Positions 52,231 through 63,600 of a DNA stretch of 64,000 nucleotides are shown here, piece by piece (position 1 is the first letter of the stretch; every line of letters begins with the position of its first letter). Source of the stretch: Planctomycetota bacterium (GTDB lineage: Bacteria; Planctomycetota; Planctomycetia; Gemmatales; Gemmataceae). The stretch covers positions 1 to 64,000 of the forward strand of contig JAJXWW010000138.1 in NCBI GenBank assembly GCA_021781415.1, read 5' to 3'. The notes below the pieces were generated by a model that saw nothing but the letters and a program-made list of their open reading frames with translations, did not search any database and was not told where the DNA came from. The position numbers were made by a program, and so were the translations under genes.

Positions 52231-53169
52231 TTAAGCGAAGCAGCGCAACGTGAGAACCGTGCAATTGTCGCTGCCTCCCCGTTCGTCGGCACGATCCACC
52301 AGCCGCTGCGCCAGCTGTGCAGCCGATACCTTGGCAGCGGCCATTTCAGCCTGGAGTGTCGCATCGTCGAGATGGGTATGCAGCCCGTCGCAGGCCACGA
52401 GCAACCAATCGCCGGCGGATAGCCTGACTCGATACGGCACGGGGTCGAGGTTGCCGGCCATGCCGACCGCGTTGGTAATCTCGTTGCGAGCGCGATGCAC
52501 CAACGCTTGTTTGGGCGTCAGCTGTCCCAATTCGACCATGCGCGCCACCAGGGTTTGGTCGCGCGTAACCTGGCTTAGCTTTCCTCCATGCTCGTGATAG
52601 ACGCGGCAATCGCCAACATGGCCGATGGACACCTCCTCGCCCCAAACGACGGCGACGGCGGCAGTCGCTCCCATGCCTTTGTAAGCGGCTTCCCGCTGTG
52701 CCGTGTGCCATACGATCCGGTTGGATTCCCGTAGCGCGTCGGCGACGGCGTCGGCGACCGCCCCCGCCTCCTTGCTCTCGCCGTTGAGGATCTCCGAGAT
52801 AAACGATGTTAGCTTCGCCGCGACGGTGCGAATCACCAGACCACTCGCTCGATCTCCACCGGCCGCTCCACCCATGCCGTCGGCAACCACTAGCACGGCC
52901 AATTCGCGCCAAGCATCGAGATTGCAACAAACCAGATGTTGGACCAAGAAGCTATCCTCATTGCGCTCGCGCACCCGTCCCGGCGAAGTGGCCGCGCCCA
53001 GTTCGAGACGCATCGCGCTCGCCGGAACCTCGACGCGCGTTTTCGCATTGGGATCGGCGCGCGTGGTGAACGACTTCGCGCATCTCCCGCACTTCACCGG
53101 CACACCCAAGTGTTGCTCGGCCACCGCGCAAGGCGTTCCACAATGAGGACAACGGACGCGCACGGGCAC
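52231..53169 (-). CDS. PP2C-type protein phosphatase with N-terminal zinc ribbon
   Basis: A 312-residue protein. The first 45 residues hold two CxxC pairs (CPHC and CGRC) forming a zinc-ribbon-like element. The PP2C/SpoIIE-type catalytic domain follows, with RERNEDSFL, VADGMGG (metal-binding Asp), GHVGDCRVY, LLVACDGLHTH and SDNCTVL. It dephosphorylates Ser/Thr residues using Mn or Mg, likely opposing a Hanks-type kinase and acting in the same system as FHA proteins. The GTG at 53169 is supported by GGAGG; the frame is open slightly further. The exported methyltransferase gene lies just upstream in the same direction, 36 bases away. Confidence 0.88.
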   Translation of the reverse strand: MPVRVRCPHCGTPCAVAEQHLGVPVKCGRCAKSFTTRADPNAKTRVEVPASAMRLELGAATSPGRVRERNEDSFLVQHLVCCNLDAWRELAVLVVADGMGGAAGGDRASGLVIRTVAAKLTSFISEILNGESKEAGAVADAVADALRESNRIVWHTAQREAAYKGMGATAAVAVVWGEEVSIGHVGDCRVYHEHGGKLSQVTRDQTLVARMVELGQLTPKQALVHRARNEITNAVGMAGNLDPVPYRVRLSAGDWLLVACDGLHTHLDDATLQAEMAAAKVSAAQLAQRLVDRADERGGSDNCTVLTLRCFA

Positions 53170-53205
53170 GGTTGAAACCTCCCAGCTCCGGAGAAACGCC
53201 ACCGC

Positions 53206-53961
53206 TTACTTCGACGGTTTCTCGTCTTTCTTCTCGATTGGCTTCTCGAAGATGATGACGTGCTGCCACGGCAGGGAGGTCTCCGTCTTCGCGTGTTTGA
53301 GCGCATGCGGCTTCATCTCCCTGAGTACCTGTTTGACGCTCATCTTGTGGACTTCGAGGATCGGCACCTTGGGATCTTCCTTGCGAAACTCGACGAACAC
53401 CAGACGCCCCCCCGGCTTCAAGGCCTTGACCAGCGCCTCGGTCATTTCAAAGGGAGACGAGAACTCGTGATAGACATCGACGAGCAGAATCAGATCGACG
53501 CCGCCTTCCGGCAATTTCGGATCGGTTTCGGTGCCGAGGATCGGTTCGATGTTGGCGACTTTCTGTCGTTTCATGCGCGCGCGAATAATGTCGAGCATCT
53601 CTTTTTGAATGTCCACGGCCAGCACTTTGCCGCGCGGTCCCACTTTGTCGGCGATGCGGAACGAGTAGTAACCGCTGCCCGCGCCGATGTCGGCAACGAC
53701 TTGACCGGGCTTAAAATCGAGGACTTTCAAGAGCTTTTTTGGCTCTTCTTCTTTTGCGCGTTCGGGACGTTCCAGCCACGGCGCGCCCTCGTGGCTCATC
53801 ACCTGGGCGATCTCTCGATCCATGTAGAATTTGCCCGTGCCGTAGCGGTCGTGTTGTGCCTTCGTCCGATAGCGTTCGTTCTTGGAATCCGGCGGCTCCG
53901 CCAACGACGCACCAACTAAAAGACAGACTATCCCAAAAGCAAGGCCAGATATTAACCGCAT
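53206..53961 (-). CDS. exported class I SAM-dependent methyltransferase-like protein
   Basis: A 251-residue protein with a signal peptide (MRLISGLAFGIVCLLVGASLA). The Rossmann methyltransferase core is clear: VVADIGAGSGYYSFRIADKV is motif I, GKVLAVDIQKEMLDIIRARM follows, then GVDLILLVDVYHEF (motif IV-like) and LKPGGRLVFVEFRKEDP. Secreted methyltransferase-like proteins of this type are frequent in planctomycetes; how they obtain SAM outside the cytoplasm is not known, so the substrate and even activity are uncertain. It is 36 bases before the phosphatase gene and the two probably share a transcript. Confidence 0.8.
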   Translation of the reverse strand: MRLISGLAFGIVCLLVGASLAEPPDSKNERYRTKAQHDRYGTGKFYMDREIAQVMSHEGAPWLERPERAKEEEPKKLLKVLDFKPGQVVADIGAGSGYYSFRIADKVGPRGKVLAVDIQKEMLDIIRARMKRQKVANIEPILGTETDPKLPEGGVDLILLVDVYHEFSSPFEMTEALVKALKPGGRLVFVEFRKEDPKVPILEVHKMSVKQVLREMKPHALKHAKTETSLPWQHVIIFEKPIEKKDEKPSK

Positions 53962-54279
53962 CCCATAGCTCCTTTCACCGGATCGAGGTGAACGCAGTGG
54001 CCGCGCGACTCGGTTGAACCCTATGCTTTCTGGGCATCGCGCCCTCTGTCGTTCTCCTTATCGCCCGATTGTAACGATTGTACCGCGAAAGACGGGGTTC
54101 GCAAAGCATCCGGCGGGTCGATGCCGTTCGGATGAGACGAAGATAGCCTCGGAGAACGAGCCGATTTTTCGGAAGGGAGGAGCGTTGGGGGAAAGAATGG
54201 GGCGAACAGCGACCCACCGAGCGGTAGGTGGGTCGGGTGGAGCCAAGAAGCAACGAGCGACGGATGCCTCTTGCTCGGA
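53962..54279. other. 318-base intergenic region
   Basis: It lies between the methyltransferase start and the stop of the small minus-strand gene. It should hold the promoter of the methyltransferase-phosphatase pair. CCACCGAGCGGTAGGTGG around 54219-54235 is an imperfect short palindrome. No gene is recognised. Confidence 0.35.
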
Positions 54280-54477
54280 TCAAGCCAATACGTTCACCTT
54301 GCCGCCGACGCCGCCTTCTTGGCCGTGGTCGCCGTCGCCGTCTTTGGCTCCGCTGGCCGCGCCCGAAGAACTCGCCGCTGCCGAGGTATGCACCGGCTTC
54401 GCTCCGGCGTTCGCGGTTGAACTCGCCGTCTGACTCAGCAACGCCTGAGCCGCCGATCCGACGCTAGAAATGCCCAT
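54280..54477 (-). CDS. small Ala/Ser/Gly-rich protein, unknown function
   Basis: A 65-residue protein beginning MGISSVGSAAQALLSQTASS, followed by a low-complexity Ala/Ser/Gly stretch and an acidic DGDGDHGQE segment. No signal peptide or family is recognised. A strong-looking ribosome binding site (GAGGAA, nine bases before the ATG at 54477) supports it as a real gene. The short N-terminal pattern resembles small rod/flagellar-type or secreted peptides in some bacteria, but I cannot assign a role. Confidence 0.5.
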   Translation of the reverse strand: MGISSVGSAAQALLSQTASSTANAGAKPVHTSAAASSSGAASGAKDGDGDHGQEGGVGGKVNVLA

Positions 54478-54606
54478 GATTTCGATTCCTCAAAACGAAT
54501 AGGAACTACCCAACACCTATGGGCAACTATGAGCGAGATGGATGGTTGTGTCAAATGACGGAAGGGATGCGAGAACGAAAGGAGGGCGAGGAGTGTACCG
54601 GTTATG

Positions 54607-54650
54607 CCGCCTTTCGATCCGCTCGGAAGCGCGAGCGGATCGAAAGGCGG
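54607..54650. terminator. 19-base perfect palindrome before ilvD stop
   Basis: CCGCCTTTCGATCCGCTCG (54607-54625), loop GAAGCG, and its exact complement (54632-54650). It sits seven bases downstream of the ilvD stop codon in the direction of transcription, so it probably terminates ilvD. There is no T-run. Confidence 0.65.
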
Positions 54651-54656
54651 ACGGTT

Positions 54657-56339
54657 TCAACTGGTGATCGCCCCTTCCGAGGCCGAGTGAACGCAGCGCG
54701 CGTACTTGGCAAGTACCCCTCGTGCCACGCGCGGAGGAGGGGCGGTCCAAGCGGCGCGGCGCTTGGCCAACTCCGAGTCCTCTAAATGCACGTCGAGACG
54801 CTTGGCGTCGGCATCAATGGTGACGCGGTCGCCGTCGCGCAACAGCGCGATGGGACCGCCGGTCCACGCTTCCGGCGCGACGTGGCCGACGACGAGACCG
54901 TGTGTGCCGCCGGAGAACCGGCCATCGGTAATCAGACCGATACTCTCGCCGAGACCTTGGCCAACGAGCGCGGCGGTGACGGAGAGCATCTCGCGCATTC
55001 CGGGACCGCCGACCGGACCTTCGCCGCGAATGACGACGACATCGCCCGCCTTGATGTCGCGGCGCTGAATGGCGGCGAAACAGGCTTCCTCGCCGTCGAA
55101 CACCTTGGCCGGCCCGGTGATGCGCCGCGTCTGCAATCCGGCCACCTTGGCCACCGCCCCTTCCGGAGCGAGATTGCCGTGCAAGACGACGAGGTGCCCC
55201 GTGGCGTGCAGCGGTCTTTCGAGCGGGCGTATCACGTCTTGACGCCGTTTATAGATACTTTCGACATCCTTTAAGTTGTCGGCAAGCGTCCGTCCCGTCA
55301 CGGTCAGACATTCGCCGTGTAGATAACCGGCGTCGAGTAACGCCTTGAGGACGGCGGGCGTGCCGCCGGCGCGATGCAAGTCGTTCATCACATACCGTCC
55401 GCCTGGTTTCAGATCGGCCAAGTGTGGTATTTTCGCGCCCAAGCGGTCGAAGTCGGCCAACGTCCATTCCACCTCGGCCTCGCGGGCAATGGCCATCAGG
55501 TGCAGCACGGCGTTCGTCGAGCCGCCCAGCGCCAGCACCAACGTATACGCATTCTCCAACGACTTGCGCGTAATCAGATCGCGCGGTCGAATGTTCTTCT
55601 CGATGAGGCGCACCAGCGCTTCGCCGGCGAGAAACGCCTCGCGCTCCTTGGCGCTGGAGACGGCGGGATAACTGGCGTCGTAGGGAAGCGACATGCCCAT
55701 CGCTTCGATGGCGGAACTCATGGTGTTGGCAGTGTACATGCCGCCGCACGAACCCGCGCCGGGACAGGCTTCGCATTCGATGGCGTGAACGCCGCGCTCG
55801 TCGAGCTTGCCCGCCTGATGGCGACCGACGGCCTCGAAAATGGACACGATGTCGATGTCCGCGCCGTCGGGTCCGGTTCCGGGGAGGATGCTGCCGCCGT
55901 AGACGAAGATGCTGGGCACGTTTAGCCTCGCCATGGCCATGACGCATCCGGGCATGTTCTTATCGCAGCCGCCGAAGGCCAACAAGCCATCGTGATTCAT
56001 TCCACCGGCCACGACTTCCAGACTGTCGGCAATCACCTCGCGCGAAACGAGGCTGTAGCGCATGCCCTGATGGCCCATCATGATGCCATCGGAGGCGGTC
56101 GGCGCGCCGAAGATTTGCGGCACGCCGCCGCCCGCTCGCACGCCCTCGCAGCCGCGCCGCGCCAGACGGTCGAGGTGCGCGTTGCACGGCGTAATCTCGC
56201 TGAACAGCGAGGCCACGCCGATCATTGGGCGAGAGAAATCGTCGTCGTGGAAACCGACGGCGCGGAGCATGGCGCGATTGGGAGCGCGGCCGGCACCTTC
56301 GGTGGTTAGACGGCTCGTTGGATTATGCTCGGACGGCAT
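54657..56339 (-). CDS. ilvD: dihydroxy-acid dehydratase
   Basis: A 560-residue IlvD/Edd-family dehydratase that converts 2,3-dihydroxy-isovalerate (and methylvalerate) to 2-oxo acids in valine and isoleucine synthesis. Fe-S cluster Cys residues are in [10 protein letters not shown] and [19 protein letters not shown]; the C-terminal [19 protein letters not shown] is the substrate/cluster segment. The start at ATG 56339 is supported by GGAG upstream, and matches family length; the frame is open to 56600 through a palindromic repeat. It is isolated from other branched-chain genes here. Confidence 0.93.
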   Translation of the reverse strand: MPSEHNPTSRLTTEGAGRAPNRAMLRAVGFHDDDFSRPMIGVASLFSEITPCNAHLDRLARRGCEGVRAGGGVPQIFGAPTASDGIMMGHQGMRYSLVSREVIADSLEVVAGGMNHDGLLAFGGCDKNMPGCVMAMARLNVPSIFVYGGSILPGTGPDGADIDIVSIFEAVGRHQAGKLDERGVHAIECEACPGAGSCGGMYTANTMSSAIEAMGMSLPYDASYPAVSSAKEREAFLAGEALVRLIEKNIRPRDLITRKSLENAYTLVLALGGSTNAVLHLMAIAREAEVEWTLADFDRLGAKIPHLADLKPGGRYVMNDLHRAGGTPAVLKALLDAGYLHGECLTVTGRTLADNLKDVESIYKRRQDVIRPLERPLHATGHLVVLHGNLAPEGAVAKVAGLQTRRITGPAKVFDGEEACFAAIQRRDIKAGDVVVIRGEGPVGGPGMREMLSVTAALVGQGLGESIGLITDGRFSGGTHGLVVGHVAPEAWTGGPIALLRDGDRVTIDADAKRLDVHLEDSELAKRRAAWTAPPPRVARGVLAKYARCVHSASEGAITS

Positions 56340-56449
56340 GAATGTCTCCGGATACTTCGAGGATGATAACTCGTGGTTCGTTTCGTCACTGTAGGCAGTT
56401 TTGGGATCGGAGGCAATCGTGCGAAATCGTCTTTTGCCGCGGCTTTCGA

Positions 56450-56514
56450 GGTTAGCCGCGACCCGAAGGGGAGCGCGAGAAAGAATCGCGCTCCCCTTCG
56501 GGTCGCGGCTAACC
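56450..56514. repeat. GGTTAGCCGCGAC palindrome, copy C
   Basis: The left arm (56450-56478) begins GGTTAGCCGCGACCCGAAGG and the right arm (56486-56514) is its exact complement, a 29-pair stem with loop GAAAGAA. It lies between two minus-strand genes, ilvD and the glycosidase-like gene. This is the cleanest member of the family also seen at 29010 and 41516. Confidence 0.85.
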
Positions 56515-56556
56515 GACGTTTTCTCTCTGAGAACCCTTAAGTGGAGCCTCTCTTCG

Positions 56557-59500
56557 TTAGGGTTTCTCGCTCTCTTCGTCCGTATGCCGAGTGGAAACAT
56601 CCAGGTCGAGACGCAGCATGTCGCCGTAACCCAACGACGGGATGGTGACGACGACGCAACCGCCGTCTTCTTTCCATGCGAGTTCGCCGTGATAGGCGCT
56701 CGCCGCCTTGGTCATTTTCTCACCCATGCGGATGCGCAAAGTGACCTTCTGTCCGACCTCCGCGCTGTAGTTGGCGATCGGCACGATGTATCCGTCTGGC
56801 GCTTTGAGCAGCCGGGCGTCCACTAGGGAGGAAGTCGCCTCAATCGACGGTGAAACGCGCGCCGCTCGCAGCACCAATGCCAGCAGCGATTTCGCGCCGG
56901 GATCGAGCGCCCTCGGGATGGAATGGGCGTCATATCCGCGATCCAGCGCGGCGAGCGGTTGCATCGCCGACCACAAGTAGGCTACTCCGGGCAGGGCGGC
57001 GACATAGAGAATGTGTCCCTTATCGAGGCGGCGATCGACGATGGCCGGTTGCTTGTTCGAGGCGAAGCGCGCCAGTACCGAGACACCCTCAGCCGGTTCG
57101 ATGCTTTCGCGCGTGCCCAGTTGCGGCAGCGAGCCACCGGGGCAAACGATGCGATCCAACGGTTTGAGAGACGGCAACTCTTGGCGCACGCGAAAGAAGG
57201 TCTCGCGCTCTTGGCTTTGCCGCGTTTGCAGCCCGAACATTTGCTCGAATGCGTCCGTGGCCTCACGATAGGGATCGTAGCGGCCGGTGTTGGCGGTCGC
57301 CAAGACGACGCCGCCCTTGCGCACCCATTCCTCTATGGCCGGAGCCAGTTCCGGCGGCAGACAATCGCCGGACAAAATCAGAATCTTATAATCCTTCAAT
57401 CCTTTTTCTGTAACGTCTTCTTCCACTATGAGATCCGGCGAAGCGCCCAGAAACGTCAGCGCCGTCCACATGCCGAGGCGGTCGAGGTGCGCGTTGAGGC
57501 GCGTCTTGCGGAAATTCGGGCCGGCCGAAGCGCGACCGCCCAGATCCTCCGCCACACCGGCCATATCCCAGCGTTCGGTACTGGCACTGACGAGAAGGGC
57601 AATCGGAGACGACACGGGGCGCGCTTGCGGCAATAAATCTTCGACGAGACCGACGGCGTGCGTTACCTCGCGCAAGGTACGATATCGCCCGTGCGCGCGA
57701 TGATCGACGTAATGCTCCGGAAACGTCTCGTTCATGCCGATCGCTTGAAAGTCGAGCTGCGTTGCTCCGTGAGCCAGACTCGTAAAAGCGCTGCGAAGGA
57801 AGTTCGCGTCGGTGTTGCCCGGCGCGTCGGCAGAGATGGTCGAACGCAGCACGCCGTGGGGATTGTCGCGCAGGCCGGCGCGATAGTGTTCGGCGACATA
57901 GCCGTTCATCATTGGCCACGCCTGACCCGTTTGCCAGAAGCTATCGCCGTGGCGGGCGAGATCCGCCGCACCCCGGCGAAACCATTTCACCGTCGTTGTC
58001 GTATGCGGATAGGAAAAGGGCTGAAAGGAGTCGATCGCGCCGCACAGCACGTCGTCGCCCAGTGCGCGCTTCACGCTCTTTCTCCCCTCGGCGACATAGC
58101 CGAGAACCGTCTCTTCGTAGAACAATAAGGAATCCACGTAGAGGCGGGGATTCTGAACGGCGGCCTCGGCGCTGCTGTCGGGGCGCATGCGAGTTAGATT
58201 GAACGGACCCCACTTGTCCAACCAATAGGCGTCGAGTGGCACATCCTTGCGCTGGGAGCGCAGCCAATCGAACCACGTCCGCGCGAGTACGGTGATCGGT
58301 TTAATTTTCTTGCGGTTCGCCTTGGCCCAATCGACCTCGCCCTGCAATCGCAACTGCATCCATTCCGACAGCGGGAAGTCGTCGCCGTACTCATAGTAGC
58401 GCAGTTTCCCCTTCAGCCCCAAGCGTTCCATGGTCCGGTTGGCTTCGTCCACATTCATGCGCGTCGGCGGATTGCGATAGCCGGTCGCCGTCCAGCACTT
58501 ACTGGCGTCCACGCCGACCTCGTGCAGGTTTTGGATTGCCGCCGGCCCATTGAGCGCCGGATGCAGGGATCGCAAACCCAGAGCCGCGTACAGTTCGGCG
58601 TACTTGCGGCCATAGTCGTTCTCCAGACCGACTGGGACATATCCTCCAAAACAGAGCGATTGTGTCGGCTTCTTGCCTAGGGGCGGGGTCTCCTTCAACT
58701 CCGCGAATACGGAGTCGAGTTCCTCCATCGGCGTTCTCGGCTTCTCCCCTTTGCCGGGGTACGACGGCAGATAGACCTGAATCGTCTCCGAGCCGCTCAA
58801 CGTGCGCTCCACCGCGCCGTCGAAAGCGCGAAGCTCCACATCGAAGGCCTTGGACGAACCGCTGAAGCGCGTCAAACCAAAATGGGTGGTGTCCTGCATC
58901 CGCAAGGGAATCCACGCGCTGACACCGCCGGCAGCGACGCCTCGAACGGCTTCGGGTTCGCTCACTCCCCACGGCGCGCGATTGTAGACGTGGGCGATAT
59001 AAAAATCGGCGGGCTTGTCGCCGCGATTGTGGAAGCGAACCTCATGGCGAGGACCACGACTATCGCGGAACGCATCGAGCAATGGATATGCCTTGGCATG
59101 TTTGGCATAGTGACTGCGCCAGGCGTCCTCGGTATCGCGGGTGAGATAGATCAAATCGACCTTGCGAGAGGCCGCGATTCCCGGCTCCTGGGGCTGCGCC
59201 GTACCGCGCAGATAAATCCGCGCCTTGCCGGCCTTCAACTCCGGCACGGACACCACTTCCTCGACCGAGCCTACCGATCCTCCGGGCGGGTCGTGTTGCG
59301 CCTTGGCCGACGAATCTCCGTAACCGTAGCGCGGATCGCTCTTCGCCCCCACCGTGCGATCGACGACCGTTCGCCCGTCTTGTTCGAGCGCGATGCGGAA
59401 ACGCGACTCGCGGAACGGAGGGTACTCGTACCGCACCCACAAACGATAGGCTCCGCTCGCCGGGATCGTCACATCGAGAAATGCGGAGGCGTTGTCGTTT

Positions 59501-59718
59501 GCGGCATCGAGTCCGAGCGAGCGTTCGCCGGAGATGGGATTGCGGCTCCACCCGTCCGCCACTGCGTTGTCCGGGCCGTTGCGGATGACTTTCCATCCGG
59601 ATTCGACGTGAAAGTCTTCGGCTTCAACCGCCACCGCCGGGGCGAGTTTGAATTCGGTCTGTCCGGCTGCCGGAAGCACCACGATTGCGACGACCATCGG
59701 CGCGAGAAGGAAACGCAT
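56557..59718 (-). CDS. large exported glycosidase-like protein
   Basis: A 1053-residue exported protein with a signal peptide ([19 protein letters not shown]). Residues about 25-200 resemble a CBM35/CBM6-like carbohydrate-binding beta-sandwich ([37 protein letters not shown]). The large middle has TIM-barrel-like segments ([41 protein letters not shown]). Around 750-850 is a type-1 glutamine-amidotransferase-like beta-galactosidase trimerisation domain ([21 protein letters not shown]). This order resembles GH42-like enzymes, but I see no certain catalytic acid pair. It probably acts on polysaccharide outside the cytoplasm. Confidence 0.65.
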   Translation of the reverse strand: MRFLLAPMVVAIVVLPAAGQTEFKLAPAVAVEAEDFHVESGWKVIRNGPDNAVADGWSRNPISGERSLGLDAANDNASAFLDVTIPASGAYRLWVRYEYPPFRESRFRIALEQDGRTVVDRTVGAKSDPRYGYGDSSAKAQHDPPGGSVGSVEEVVSVPELKAGKARIYLRGTAQPQEPGIAASRKVDLIYLTRDTEDAWRSHYAKHAKAYPLLDAFRDSRGPRHEVRFHNRGDKPADFYIAHVYNRAPWGVSEPEAVRGVAAGGVSAWIPLRMQDTTHFGLTRFSGSSKAFDVELRAFDGAVERTLSGSETIQVYLPSYPGKGEKPRTPMEELDSVFAELKETPPLGKKPTQSLCFGGYVPVGLENDYGRKYAELYAALGLRSLHPALNGPAAIQNLHEVGVDASKCWTATGYRNPPTRMNVDEANRTMERLGLKGKLRYYEYGDDFPLSEWMQLRLQGEVDWAKANRKKIKPITVLARTWFDWLRSQRKDVPLDAYWLDKWGPFNLTRMRPDSSAEAAVQNPRLYVDSLLFYEETVLGYVAEGRKSVKRALGDDVLCGAIDSFQPFSYPHTTTTVKWFRRGAADLARHGDSFWQTGQAWPMMNGYVAEHYRAGLRDNPHGVLRSTISADAPGNTDANFLRSAFTSLAHGATQLDFQAIGMNETFPEHYVDHRAHGRYRTLREVTHAVGLVEDLLPQARPVSSPIALLVSASTERWDMAGVAEDLGGRASAGPNFRKTRLNAHLDRLGMWTALTFLGASPDLIVEEDVTEKGLKDYKILILSGDCLPPELAPAIEEWVRKGGVVLATANTGRYDPYREATDAFEQMFGLQTRQSQERETFFRVRQELPSLKPLDRIVCPGGSLPQLGTRESIEPAEGVSVLARFASNKQPAIVDRRLDKGHILYVAALPGVAYLWSAMQPLAALDRGYDAHSIPRALDPGAKSLLALVLRAARVSPSIEATSSLVDARLLKAPDGYIVPIANYSAEVGQKVTLRIRMGEKMTKAASAYHGELAWKEDGGCVVVTIPSLGYGDMLRLDLDVSTRHTDEESEKP

Positions 59719-59884
59719 CCTGCTTCTCCGTCTTAGCTAGTCTGGGTCTGTCATCCATCTTGTCGCCGCGTCCTGAGCCATGCGGCGCGAAACACGACGA
59801 GAGTTTACCCGATAGGGCACTTCCGTGGCGAGGCGGGATTTACCGTCCTCGGCTTCTCGCGGCGTGTCCATTCGTGCCCAAGCC

Positions 59885-60430
59885 CTATCGGCCTTGCGGG
59901 TTGTCGTTCGTGTCGTCCAGTTCGATGAGAAAATCGCGCAGTTCGCCACCATCGGGGAGGTGCATTTCTTCCCCCTCTTCCATGACGAACAATTCGGCGT
60001 CGTCATCGGCCACCACGTCGAGCGATTCCAATTCGAGGGGAGAGGGCGGATCGTGGAGCGGCTCGAATGCGGAGTCGGCTTCCAAGACGGAGTAGTCTTC
60101 GCCGCCACTCAGATGATGGAGCGCGCGGTGCGTCAAAACATATTCGACCGCGAATGCGATCGTCCCCAGGGTCAGCCGATCTCCGGGGCGCACGGTCTCG
60201 ACTCCGCGGACGCGCTTGCCGTTGAGGAACGTACCGTTGACGCTTTCGAGATCCTCAACCGTGACGAGATCGTTCTCGATGCGGAGCCGACAGTGCAGAC
60301 GACTGACCTCGGAAGATGGAATGCGAATGGGACAACCGAGGGCGCGGCCCAGGGTCGTCTCCGCGCGGCGCAATTGCGTCTTCCAGACGCACTTGCCCTT
60401 TCGCTGAAAAAGGAGTTGCACTTCGATCAC
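59885..60430 (-). CDS. FHA-domain protein with acidic tail
   Basis: A 181-residue protein. The FHA domain occupies about 1-95, with a glycine-arginine turn at 28-29, SRLHC (43-47) and the SVNGTFLN turn (63-70). The C-terminal 80 residues are strongly acidic (LDVVADDDAELFVMEEGEEM) without a recognised fold. It should bind phosphothreonine-containing partners. The GTG at 60430 is preceded by GGAG and matches the FHA start; the open frame runs to 60520 through non-conserved sequence. It is a second FHA gene in the window, besides 37111-37827. Confidence 0.8.
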   Translation of the reverse strand: MIEVQLLFQRKGKCVWKTQLRRAETTLGRALGCPIRIPSSEVSRLHCRLRIENDLVTVEDLESVNGTFLNGKRVRGVETVRPGDRLTLGTIAFAVEYVLTHRALHHLSGGEDYSVLEADSAFEPLHDPPSPLELESLDVVADDDAELFVMEEGEEMHLPDGGELRDFLIELDDTNDNPQGR

Positions 60431-60506
60431 GAGCTTCGTCTCCGCAAGGCGAGTCGTTGGCTTTAGGATAAGCGGAGGAGAGAAAGAGAGCAAGGTGAAG
60501 AAACCA

Positions 60507-60557
60507 AGCCAGCAGCACAAGCGAGGGAAAAAGATTCCCTCGCTTGTGCTGCTGGCT
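60507..60557. repeat. 22-base perfect inverted repeat upstream of the FHA gene
   Basis: AGCCAGCAGCACAAGCGAGG begins the left arm (60507-60528), a 7-base AA-rich loop follows, and the right arm (60536-60557) is its exact complement. It lies between two minus-strand genes. It belongs to the same general class as the 17691 palindrome but with a different arm sequence. Confidence 0.8.
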
Positions 60558-60575
60558 CCGTAGCGATCCGACTTG

Positions 60576-60604
60576 TCCCTCTCCCCTGGCTACAGGGGAG
60601 AGGA
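60576..60604. repeat. CCCTCTCCCCTG palindrome, copy 6
   Basis: CCCTCTCCCCTG (60577-60588), loop GCTA, CAGGGGAGAGGA (60593-60604): 11 of 12 pairs. It is 30 bases downstream of the stop of the large DUF2135 gene and may terminate it. It belongs to the family seen at 2205, 16787 and 48661. Confidence 0.65.
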
Positions 60605-60634
60605 AGATGTCACAATTCCCTCGGAAAAAGTGGG

Positions 60635-63600
60635 TTAGCGTGCGCCCGGGATGGTCGGATTGACCACGACGGGGACGTTTTGCACGCCGGTTACGGTGTT
60701 GAAGATCGGCGTCATCGACAGGCGAACGTAGCGCCGGTCGGCCGAGATGACCGCCGAAGCCGTCACGTCCATCGCGTTCTGCACGAACGGTTTGACGCGG
60801 GTTTGATACAGGGTGCGGTCGTCCGAGGGCAAGGTGGAATCGGATCGACCGGACTTCAGCGAACTGGGCAGCACGGGCACGCCTTGGGTGGCGAAACCGC
60901 CGCCGACGCGCTTGCCGAGGCCGGTGACTTCAGGATCGGCCATCGCTCGCAGTTTGTAGAGAACCTTATCCTGGCTGTCCACGGAAGCCAGGTCGGAGTC
61001 CGAAGCGCGATGGGCGCTGGGCGGTGGAACGTAGGCCGTCTCCACACGCCGACCGCCATCGAGTTTCACCTTAATGCGCTCCGAAAGGTGCGATTTCAGT
61101 TCGACGGTCAGCAACTGTTCGTACTCTTCGGGCGTGCCCTGGTGGCGGATGATCTTGATCTGGGCTTTGCCACCCAGCGGATGCCCCCAGACCTTTTCGA
61201 CTTCGATCTCGTAATCGCCGGAGAACGCCTCGGCGGCGAGATACGTTTCGTTGGTCATGTCGGCCAACGAATCGCCGATCAGCACGCCGCCACCGACGGT
61301 CTGACGGTGCAGCGGCGAACACAAGCTGCCGGTCGGCTCGACGACGTGCAAATCGAGGTCGGCGTCGCCCTGCCAGTTGAGCTTGACGACGAGATCGCGG
61401 ACGCGCTTCCCTCCGGTAGACTTGCGCAGACTCTCGGCGTCTTCCTTGCGCCCTTCCTTGTCGAGCAGATTGGCCAACGTATCCACTTTCTGAAGGGCCA
61501 ATTCTTGCATCTTCCGGCTCTCGACCGGCCAATCGTGGCTGAGGAGATTGCCCGCGGCCCATTGCATCGACTTGGGATCGCGAGCCAACTCGGCGTAGTT
61601 GAGCGCCTCGGCGTAGGGCTTCGCCGCACCCGGTTGGACGAGGGCGGCCTGACGGCAGAAGGCCAAAGCCAAGCCGAATTTCTCCTCCTTCGCCAAGGCC
61701 GGGGCCGCTTGCAAGAACCCGCCGGCGTCGTTGGGCTCCATGTCGGCCGTGGACACCTCGGCTCGTTCGATGTCCTCGGTCGAGCCGCCCGCCATGCGCA
61801 ACGCCAGGGCGAGAGACTGATAGACCCACGGTTGGACGACGATTCCTTGGCGCAGATTGGCCTTGAGGAATTCGACGGCGTGATCGAACTTGCCGCGCAA
61901 GACCAGGAAGTCCGCCGTGGCGATAATCAGACCGGGACTTTCGACTCCCTTGGCGAGGGCGTTCTGCCAAACGGTGCGCGGATCGAGCTTGGGATCGAAC
62001 GGATCGGGCCGTTCTTCCCCATTACCGGCGACTTGCACTTTGGGATCGCGTCTGCCAGGCAAGGCAGCCATCTGGGCCGCAGGCGGGATAATCAGGTTGC
62101 TGGCGCGGGTATGAATGGTCGAGGTTCCCTTGACGGCCAAGGCCATGGCCGGTGGGAAGAAGCCCAACTGATTGTACTCCTTGTTCAACCCTTCCGGATT
62201 CTTCTCTTCATCCAGCGGATTGACGGGCTGTCCGGTGGTGAAGTCGATGTACGGTCCCCAATCGCCGGGCTTGCCGACGACTTGGCGGATCAGGTTGATG
62301 AGGATGTTGCTCTGGTTGCCGCCTTGGAGACCGAATTGGCCGCCGAGGTTGCCGAACTGGCCGAGCGCCTGACCGCCGAAACCGGCGATGCCGCCCATGC
62401 CGTTGTTCTGGCCGCCTTGGAAGTTACCTTGGAATCCACCCTGAGCGCCGAGTTGATTGAACCCTTGACCGCCCAGACCGGCGATACCGCCGACACCGCC
62501 GAGGCCGCCGAGGTTGCCGCCCATGCCGATCATGTTGCCGGCCATGCCGCCCATGCCGGCCATGCCGATGCCGCGCATACCCATGCCGCCCATGCCACCG
62601 ATACCGGCGAAACCGCCCAGCGCTCCGGCGGACATGCCGAACAGCGTGGAGGAGGCCATGAGCATGGAGGTGTTAATGGCATTCGGAATCGGGATGACGA
62701 GATCGGCGGCCGGATAGACGCGCACCGTCTTCTCCGCCCCGGCAAACGCGCCGGTGGTAATCTCGATTTGATCGCGGCGAATCAAGAACGTCGCGCCGGA
62801 TTGCGTTTGCCCCGAAACGCGGCGAAGGATCTTGCGCAGGACGTTCGACAGCGTGGTTTGCATCGGCGGGATGGGCGTCTGAGCGATTTCCAGTTTGCCC
62901 ACTTCATTCACCATCTCCACTTTGAATGCCGTGTCGTTGATGTCGAAGTTGAGGTTGTAGCGCTTCGACAACAGATCGAGCGCATCGCTGAGCGTGGCGC
63001 GAGCGTCGTCGATGCCGTCGAACTTCACGACTTTGGAAAGCTCCTGGCGCAATTCGAGACCGCGCGTCGGCATGTCTGCGCCGAAGGTAGCCGACTCGTA
63101 GCGTGCCTTGCGCATCTCGGACAAAGCCCGCCACTTGGCCGCCGGTGGAAACTCGACGGGCGGCTCATCCGGGAACGGGACGTGCGAGCGTTCGACTTCC
63201 AATAGCACGTTCAACCAACGTTCTTGACGAATGCGTTTCAGTTCGCGTTGTTCGCGGAGATGGTAGCCGGCCAGGGCGGTGGCGTAGGCCCCCGTCACGG
63301 CGGGAGGGACCGGCAAACCCTGGTCGATCAGATCCTTGCGGATCGACTGGGCCTGAACGTAAGCCTGTTGCTCGCGCGCTTGATTCATCAGGTTGTGGTA
63401 GACCCTCATGCGTTCGCGGACGCGATCTTGTTCGAGGCGTTCTTGAGCGCTAAGCGTGGTCCGGGCGTTGGCATTGGCCATCAGCCGCAATGCCTCGTCT
63501 TGATCGCGACGCACCACCGCGCCACGAACGTCCACGTTCTGCAGCGCCCGTTCGAGTTGGTCGCTGAGAGCCGCGCGGCGCGCGAGGCTGATGTCCGGGT

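Noticed and set aside
60680-63205. 841-codon plus-strand open frame
   Set aside because: It is opposite the DUF2135 gene, is His/Gly/Arg-rich without domains, and its composition is the complement of the Gly/Met tract; a shadow.
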